DNA of 64,000 nucleotides, from positions 1,860,001 to 1,924,000 of the forward strand of contig JANATG010000001.1 of NCBI GenBank assembly GCA_029449235.1. The letters are read 5' to 3'. Below, piece after piece: positions 58,455 through 64,000 of the stretch (positions are counted from its first letter, which is position 1; each line of letters begins with the position of its first letter). The position numbers were made by a program, and so were the translations under genes. The notes beneath the pieces were generated by a model. That model made no database searches and was not told the origin of the DNA. It saw nothing but the letters and a program-made list of their open reading frames with translations. This DNA comes from Linnemannia schmuckeri. Lineage: Eukaryota; Mortierellomycota; Mortierellomycetes; Mortierellales; Mortierellaceae.

Positions 58455-59878
58455 GCCGATGTTGTCAATTACAAGTAGATAACATATTAATTAACACTAT
58501 GTGAACAGACGAGGGGTGATTCCCCTTCTCTGTTATATCATGATACCTGACCATTTCTTAACTATTACCTACTTAATAAACAGCACGTCTGCACCCATTG
58601 ATCTACAAATCGAAAGCGAAAAAAAAAAAAATGCCACGGTAAATTAATTATCTAGCTGGGCTGGTTCGTGTTACTGTGGCCGTCAGTGCGGCAAACCGAT
58701 AACAATTAAAACAAAAAAAGCCAAAAATAAGTGTGGGTACGTGTGGTGTACGTGAGGTTTTTAGTAGTTGAAACTACGCAGCGAAAGCGGGCTATTTTAT
58801 TTTTTTAGTACAGACGTTGTCAAAGAGGGATGGTGCGTTGATGAGAGATTTGCCAATCGATCTGAGGAGCTTGTGGATAGCGAAGGGGATATGGATGAAA
58901 TATCCGAGAATGAAAAGAAGAGAACGGACAAAAAACATGGCATGATCTTTCTTTGTAACCAAGCAAAAATTGGGCGGGAGCACAACAGTTAAGAGCGATA
59001 TTGGGCGCCACTCTTGTTTGTACGGAAGTATTTCACCGCACCGCGCACATGTCACCCTTGGCCTGCTTTTCACTCAGAAATGAAATCTGTTGAGTTGAGA
59101 GTTCAATGGAATTTTTTCAAGTCAAGACTACACAGACGGGACAGGGTCACAAAACAACACAGACAGCAAGTGAGAAACAGAGATAGACACTGTAGGTCAA
59201 ATTGTAAATCGAAGCTTTTGATTGGCTAGATCTGGATCACCTCACAAAAAAAAAAATAAAAATGTTGTTTCCTTGCAAAACTTGTTCCTTGATTTTGCTT
59301 TTGCAGGCACACATACACATATACACACACACGCACGACATCCGTCTATAGAGACAGTTCAGGGCTTTTTCTTCTTCTTTCCCTCTTTCTCTCTTGTACA
59401 CACACCCCTTCCTCTTGCCCTTCTTTCGACCTTTGACTTTGTTCATCTCTCTTTTCTTCTCCATTCTCTCTGTTTTGATACATACATCACTAATATCAGC
59501 TCTTTCTCTCTCACACACCTAATCAACTTCACCCTCCTGCTTCCTTCCACCACTCCTCTCACCCCTGCCTCTCATCATATATCTTGCTTGATTCATCACA
59601 CTCGTCTTCTTCCCTTCTACACACTCACTCATCTCTCAACCTTGCACATTCACACCCACCTACCAACTCACTCCTAGTTCTTCTCCTTCTTTGGTAAGAT
59701 TACCTACCCCAACACTCACTCACTCACTCACTCACTCACCCCTTCTCTCTTCGCTGCTCCACCTCTCCGCTCCTTCCGTCACCTCTTCTTTTTTCTTTCA
59801 CATCTCTCCGACTAATAACCCTGATTACCCTTGCTTTTGATAGACTCTTCAACACACACATATCCTATTTGAACGCAG
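58455..59878. other. Intergenic, promoter and long leader of SREBP
   Basis: No gene seen. From about 59280 the plus strand is C/T/A-rich and G-poor, with CACA and CACTCACT simple repeats (59715-59735), up to the SREBP start. A long 5' leader is likely. Confidence 0.6.
58575..58580 (+). terminator. Poly(A) signal AATAAA of the secreted-protein gene
   Basis: AATAAA about 120 bases after the stop. Confidence 0.55.
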
Positions 59879-62800
59879 ATGTTCCTTCAGCAAGGGAACC
59901 CGCTCTTTGGAGCAGTTCCCCCTCAGCCAACCGGCGACATCCAGGACCTCTTCATGTGCGAGTCCTACTTTGACGAATACACAACCACAGGAACACCCCT
60001 TGACGCTGCTGCAACAGTAGCCCTCCAACAACAACTCCAACAGCAGCAACAGCAACTCCAACAACAACAACTCCTCCACCAGTTCACTCTCCAACAGCAC
60101 CAACAGCTCCAGCAACAGCAGCAGCAACAACAACAGCAACCACAACCCCAGCTCTCTGCCTTTGAGCTCCAACTTCAATCTTTCTTGACGTCTAACGCCG
60201 TTCAACAACAACAACTCCAACAACAACAGCAGCAGCTCCAAGCCCAGCAAGAGCAGCACCAGCTCCTTTTGAACTCTCAGACCCAGCTGGCTGCATTCCG
60301 CTGGGCCTTGGCCAATGCCAACGCTGCTAATGTCAATGTCAACCTCAATGCGGCCACTTCTGCCCCCGTCAGTGCCGCTTCTTTTGTCGCCACTTCGCCC
60401 TCAGACTCGGCCGCATTTTTCAGCTCACCTGACCTCGTGGCCTCTTCGCTCTCGCCAGAGACCGATACCTTGATGTTGCCCACCTCTCCCGGCACCTTCT
60501 CCTCCACCGAGGACGGCCCTATGCTATCCCCTCTCCTCCTTGCCTCCCAGGCTTCTGCAGTCAAGATCAAGTCTGAAAAGATCACTCCTTCGCCCTCACC
60601 TACAAAGTCGGCCAAGCGTCAGTCGTTGGACGATGGTGTCGAGACAGAGACTAAGGTCACGACACCCACAGGCGCAAAGCGGACCAAAAAGGCGGCTGCC
60701 TCCACAAAGACTGCTGCTCCCTCAGCGCCCAAGAAGCCCAGAGCCAAAAAGTCATCTAAGGCTACTAGCTCTGATCAGAGTGACATGGAGATGTCTATCA
60801 GCTCTGCGGCTTCGACAACGTCGACACCTTCCCCACAAACATTAGCCCTTCAGCTGCCCGCCTCGTCTGCCGTTGGTACTACAACATCGCTGGCTACTGC
60901 AGCCTCAGGAGTTTTGGGCGCCGCGGATTTGAATGCCTCGTCGACTGCAGGATTCTTCCACACTTTGCTCCCCATGACTCCCACAACTAACTTAATTTCG
61001 CCGTCGAGCCCTGTTGGTGGATTGCCCTTTTCTCAGCCGCTTTGGAAGATGACTCCCGGAGTGGTCCTCCCCACCGCCTTGCCATTGCCAACCCCAGGAT
61101 TTGACCCCTCAACATTTGCAGGACCTATTATGTCAGCAATGGACGGCTCATCGACTCAACAGCAAGGAACAGTCAACACAGCTGCCAACCCTGCCACTAC
61201 CGCTGCTGCTGCCGCCGCTGCAACGGCTGCTGCTACTGCTGCGGTGCAAGGACAGCCTCAGACACTCCAACAAAAAATTCCCATCACTCGTCTGAAGCCA
61301 CCAGTATCGGGAACACCTGCTCCAGCACCTCCAGCAGCTCAAGGGCCTCAGCCAACCAAGCAACAAAAGAAGGTTGCTCACAACGCTATTGAGCGTCGGT
61401 ACCGCAACAACATCAATGACCGCATCAGTGATCTCAAGAACGTAGTCCCAGCACTTTGCAACATCAAGACTAAAGACGAGAAGGACGACGATGATGAGGA
61501 TGATGACAAGGATGCAGACGGAGTCGCCAAGGCTACTAAACTCAACAAAGCGACTATTCTGCGCAAGGCGACCGAGTACATCATTGTCCTTCAGAAACGC
61601 GAGGCTGGAACCAAGGCTGAGAATGGTATTCTGAGACGACTCTTGACATCTTTGCCCGGCGGTGTTGAGCTTCTGGAGCAGCACCAGGCAGAAATTGCCA
61701 ACATTCGCGAGGAGGGTTCGCCAAGTCCCGAGTCGTCTTCAGAGGACTCCAACACTGAACCTAGCACACCACCACCCAGCAATGACAACGCTACCAGCAC
61801 AACGTCGACTTCGGGAGCTTCGCGTGTCTTGATGGCCGTTTTCATGTGCGCCACCTTCTTTAGCTCACCCGAGGGAGGTTCTGGACATAACAGAGCATTG
61901 ATGGACGACGGTCAAGGAGAGGCTCGCGCCATGAGCTCGTCGTTTGCCAGAGTGTTTCATCAGGCCTCAATGGTCGAGACTGGTGCATCCAGCAGCGCTT
62001 CCTGGAGCCCCCTTGGAGTTGTCGCCTGGGATGCCTGGGCAGCGCTCCGAACCATGCTGTTCATGGGATGTCTCATCGCCTTGGTTTGGCCCTCGTACTC
62101 TCGCCGCGGACCTTTCCCTCAGTCAAAGTTCCCCGTCATGCCCAAGTCTGCCTCGCCCCACCAGGTTTACACTACCTTGTCCGGTCTTGTTCCCAAGGTC
62201 ATCCCGTCTTCTTACTTCCGTCTTTTCTTTGCCTTGTCGCTCGAGTTGTGGCGATGCCTCTGGATTCGCTTGGGTATCTACCCTGACCTGACTGATATGG
62301 TTCGCCCCGATATCTGGGCTCGCGTTGTCGAGGCTCAAATGTCTGGCGGAGCAGGCTCATCTGTCAGTCGGTTCATGCTCCTCTACACCATTGTCCGCAC
62401 CTTAGACGAGTACACCAATGCCCGTCGTCAGCCTCCTGCTCGTGTCTCTGCCACCGCCGCCCTTGCATTCTACATTTCGATCCACAAGGCCGCTAAGCCC
62501 TTGGCTACTCTTGTTGCCCAGCAGTTTATGGAGTCCGCGCGGTACACTGCCAAGGTCTCTGGCACTGGCCAGGACCGTTGGTTGGAGAGTATGCTTCAGG
62601 TCGATGTTGGAAGCGCTGCCTGGAACCGGAGTATTCTCGAGATTGAGAGCGCTATGTATGAACGCGGCGAGTACCCCCAGACGGAGGCTGTCCTCTTCCA
62701 GACCATGGCACCTACTCTTGTTGTTGCCCAGACCCAGAGCGTCAGTGTCCTTCAGGATGCTTATGTCGACTGCATGTCCCGCCTGAACGCCTCTGTCCAC

Positions 62801-63766
62801 GGTCAGGAGACCGCCACATCTTCGCGCCCTACCAAGTTTGACCAGGTCGTCCGCACTACTATGCCCGGAACCCGTCACCATTGGTACGCCTTGGTCGGCA
62901 AGATCTCTGAACTCTGGCTTTCCAGGGACGAGCATTCGGCTCAGTTGGGTGACCGCTTGATGGCCCAGGTGATGACGATGCACCCCCGCCATCACCTGTC
63001 TGCTCGGTCGAACGACGATGACGACTCGAGCTTCCAGTTTTACGACCAGGTCATCGTCTACTCTTTGCTTGAGTATGCCTACTTGAGACGCGGTATGGCT
63101 GGACCCAGTGTCCGCTGCGGTGAGAAGGCATGGGCGCTCTTGAACGAACGTCGTCGTGCCACTGGTGCTAAGGTCCCGAGCTCCGCCTTGAATGAGGTCG
63201 GGGACGAGGAGAACGACAAGGCTCTGTTAAGCGTCGCCTCGTTTGCCATGAACCTGACTGGATTTGTCGAGATCAAAGCCCGTATTGGTCTCTGGCGCGG
63301 CGTTGAGGCCTTGAGCAGTCTTGTCCAGAGACAGCGCTCCGATAACGGCGAGTCGACTACCCAGGATGACATGTCCCAGTCTGAGATCTTGGATCATATC
63401 CGGACCACGCTTTTGCCTCTGACCGTTCATTTGCGTCGTCAGTTAGATGATGAGTCAACTACCATATTGGCTATCATGCGTTTGGCTACCCGTTCTACCC
63501 GCTCCGCTTCCTTGCACCATAGCAAGGGTGCTTCTTTCAGCCCTACCACTGTTGACTTCGACCCTGCGCTCCGGTTCTTGATTGACGTCGGTCGAGTCGC
63601 CTATGGTGCTTGGGAGGACGGATCTGAAGGCTCGGATTCTGGTTGTGGCAGTGGCGGTGAGGAGGATCTGGATGGCTTCTCGTCTAAAAAGGGCACTGCT
63701 GCATCTGCTCTGGCTACCAAGAAGAGCGATGCCGAGAAGGCCTGGGGACTCTGTCAAGCATTGTAA
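59879..63766 (+). CDS. SRE1: SREBP-type membrane-bound bHLH transcription factor
   Basis: Sterol- and oxygen-responsive regulator, made as an ER membrane precursor and released by proteolysis. Intronless, 1295 residues. The N-terminal activation region is Gln-rich (about 45-130) and then Ser/Thr/Pro-rich with basic patches (KRTKKAA, KKPRAKKSSK). The bHLH (about 496-585) reads KVAHNAIERRYRNNINDRI; the Tyr in ERRYR is the SREBP hallmark. The loop is enlarged by an acidic insert (DEKDDDDEDDDKDADG) before AKATKLNKATILRKATEYII. Two hydrophobic segments follow, about 648-662 (VLMAVFMCATFF) and 721-737 (LRTMLFMGCLIALVW), bracketing a ~55-residue luminal loop. The ~550-residue C-terminal regulatory domain (from about 740) is retained, so this is the full-length, SCAP/cleavage-regulated form rather than a soluble paralogue. 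The cleavage sites cannot be assigned by eye. Confidence 0.93.
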   Translation: MFLQQGNPLFGAVPPQPTGDIQDLFMCESYFDEYTTTGTPLDAAATVALQQQLQQQQQQLQQQQLLHQFTLQQHQQLQQQQQQQQQQPQPQLSAFELQLQSFLTSNAVQQQQLQQQQQQLQAQQEQHQLLLNSQTQLAAFRWALANANAANVNVNLNAATSAPVSAASFVATSPSDSAAFFSSPDLVASSLSPETDTLMLPTSPGTFSSTEDGPMLSPLLLASQASAVKIKSEKITPSPSPTKSAKRQSLDDGVETETKVTTPTGAKRTKKAAASTKTAAPSAPKKPRAKKSSKATSSDQSDMEMSISSAASTTSTPSPQTLALQLPASSAVGTTTSLATAASGVLGAADLNASSTAGFFHTLLPMTPTTNLISPSSPVGGLPFSQPLWKMTPGVVLPTALPLPTPGFDPSTFAGPIMSAMDGSSTQQQGTVNTAANPATTAAAAAAATAAATAAVQGQPQTLQQKIPITRLKPPVSGTPAPAPPAAQGPQPTKQQKKVAHNAIERRYRNNINDRISDLKNVVPALCNIKTKDEKDDDDEDDDKDADGVAKATKLNKATILRKATEYIIVLQKREAGTKAENGILRRLLTSLPGGVELLEQHQAEIANIREEGSPSPESSSEDSNTEPSTPPPSNDNATSTTSTSGASRVLMAVFMCATFFSSPEGGSGHNRALMDDGQGEARAMSSSFARVFHQASMVETGASSSASWSPLGVVAWDAWAALRTMLFMGCLIALVWPSYSRRGPFPQSKFPVMPKSASPHQVYTTLSGLVPKVIPSSYFRLFFALSLELWRCLWIRLGIYPDLTDMVRPDIWARVVEAQMSGGAGSSVSRFMLLYTIVRTLDEYTNARRQPPARVSATAALAFYISIHKAAKPLATLVAQQFMESARYTAKVSGTGQDRWLESMLQVDVGSAAWNRSILEIESAMYERGEYPQTEAVLFQTMAPTLVVAQTQSVSVLQDAYVDCMSRLNASVHGQETATSSRPTKFDQVVRTTMPGTRHHWYALVGKISELWLSRDEHSAQLGDRLMAQVMTMHPRHHLSARSNDDDDSSFQFYDQVIVYSLLEYAYLRRGMAGPSVRCGEKAWALLNERRRATGAKVPSSALNEVGDEENDKALLSVASFAMNLTGFVEIKARIGLWRGVEALSSLVQRQRSDNGESTTQDDMSQSEILDHIRTTLLPLTVHLRRQLDDESTTILAIMRLATRSTRSASLHHSKGASFSPTTVDFDPALRFLIDVGRVAYGAWEDGSEGSDSGCGSGGEEDLDGFSSKKGTAASALATKKSDAEKAWGLCQAL
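60013..60270 (+). repeat. CAA/CAG-rich polyglutamine tracts in SREBP
   Basis: Interrupted glutamine codon runs, mixed CAA and CAG with CTC (Leu) interruptions, encoding (L)QQQ repeats. Mixed codons suggest an old, fairly stable tract. Confidence 0.9.
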
Positions 63767-63852
63767 AATCCTTTTTCTTTTTGAATATTTTATATATATT
63801 TTTTCACTTTTGTACTTTCTAGTTCTTCTTTACCCCTCCTGTACTAAAAAAA

Positions 63853-63858
63853 AATAAA
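63853..63858 (+). terminator. Poly(A) signal AATAAA of SREBP
   Basis: AATAAA 87 bases after the SREBP stop, within an A-rich run. Confidence 0.5.
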
Positions 63859-63932
63859 TCAGGCCGTTTCCTGATCGATTGGGAAATGCTACTAAATGAA
63901 AGAAAAATGCATGAAAGTGGGCTTGGAACAAC

Positions 63933-64000
63933 TTACTCCTTCGAAGTCGAAGCATCGTTATTGGCCGCACGATCCAAAAAATGCAACTCAACACCATTTG
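63933..64000 (-). CDS. Possible 3' end of a gene running off the right edge
   Basis: On the minus strand a frame open to the window edge ends NGVELHFLDRAANNDASTSK, E, stop. The length is too short for identification. Its composition and the convergent position after SREBP suggest a real gene end, but chance cannot be excluded. Confidence 0.3.
   Translation of the reverse strand, partial: NGVELHFLDRAANNDASTSKE

Overview
The window is nuclear DNA of a filamentous fungus. Genes have several short GT-AG introns, pyrimidine-rich G-poor leaders and AATAAA-type 3' ends, and the standard code is used. The gene set is UBE2W-type E2, SMN, an Avo2-like ankyrin protein, Tem1/Spg1 GTPase, SPX-ankyrin-GDPD Gde1 and full-length SREBP. 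That set, with long Q/S/P-rich disordered regions, fits an early-diverging fungus. Mucoromycota, probably Mortierellomycotina, is my best guess; this is inference from gene style only.

Layout. 0.1-5.2 kb: a seven-exon UBE2W-like E2, convergent with the mitochondrial Fe-S scaffold NFU1, which is divergent from RPS10 (eS10). 7.3-12.7 kb: a tetraspanin, then TRM7 (tRNA 2'-O-methyltransferase, minus strand) sharing a 335-bp divergent promoter with SMN. 13.9-27.2 kb: Avo2-like ankyrin protein, a very large Gyp5/EVI5-type TBC Rab-GAP, and Tem1/Spg1, which has a GC-AG intron. 28.0-29.5 kb: a secretory-pathway multi-TM protein (TMEM198/DUF4203-like) on the minus strand.

30.9-35.1 kb holds the wreck of a full-size ABCB exporter. 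37.1-42.2 kb holds intact GDE1. 42.3-47.0 kb (minus) holds the wreck of an APC-type amino-acid permease with a long disordered tail. Both wrecks carry many nonsense codons, several of which look like C-to-T/G-to-A changes at Trp or Gln codons.

48.9-52.8 kb is the most unusual intact gene: a 1217-residue protein with a disordered N-terminus, an MLKL/HeLo-like helical region, a compact Cys/His cluster and a large uncharacterised C-terminal region. It converges on a predicted tail-anchored protein of unknown function. 57.3-58.5 kb encodes a secreted Pro/Ala-repeat protein and 59.9-63.8 kb an intronless SREBP. A possible gene end runs off the right edge. No tRNA, rRNA, CRISPR or intact transposon was seen.

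The genes are mostly unrelated housekeeping loci and do not form a pathway. Several adjacent pairs share divergent promoters or are closely convergent. All exon borders were derived by eye from splice consensus, reading phase and family resemblance, and every total coding length is a multiple of three.
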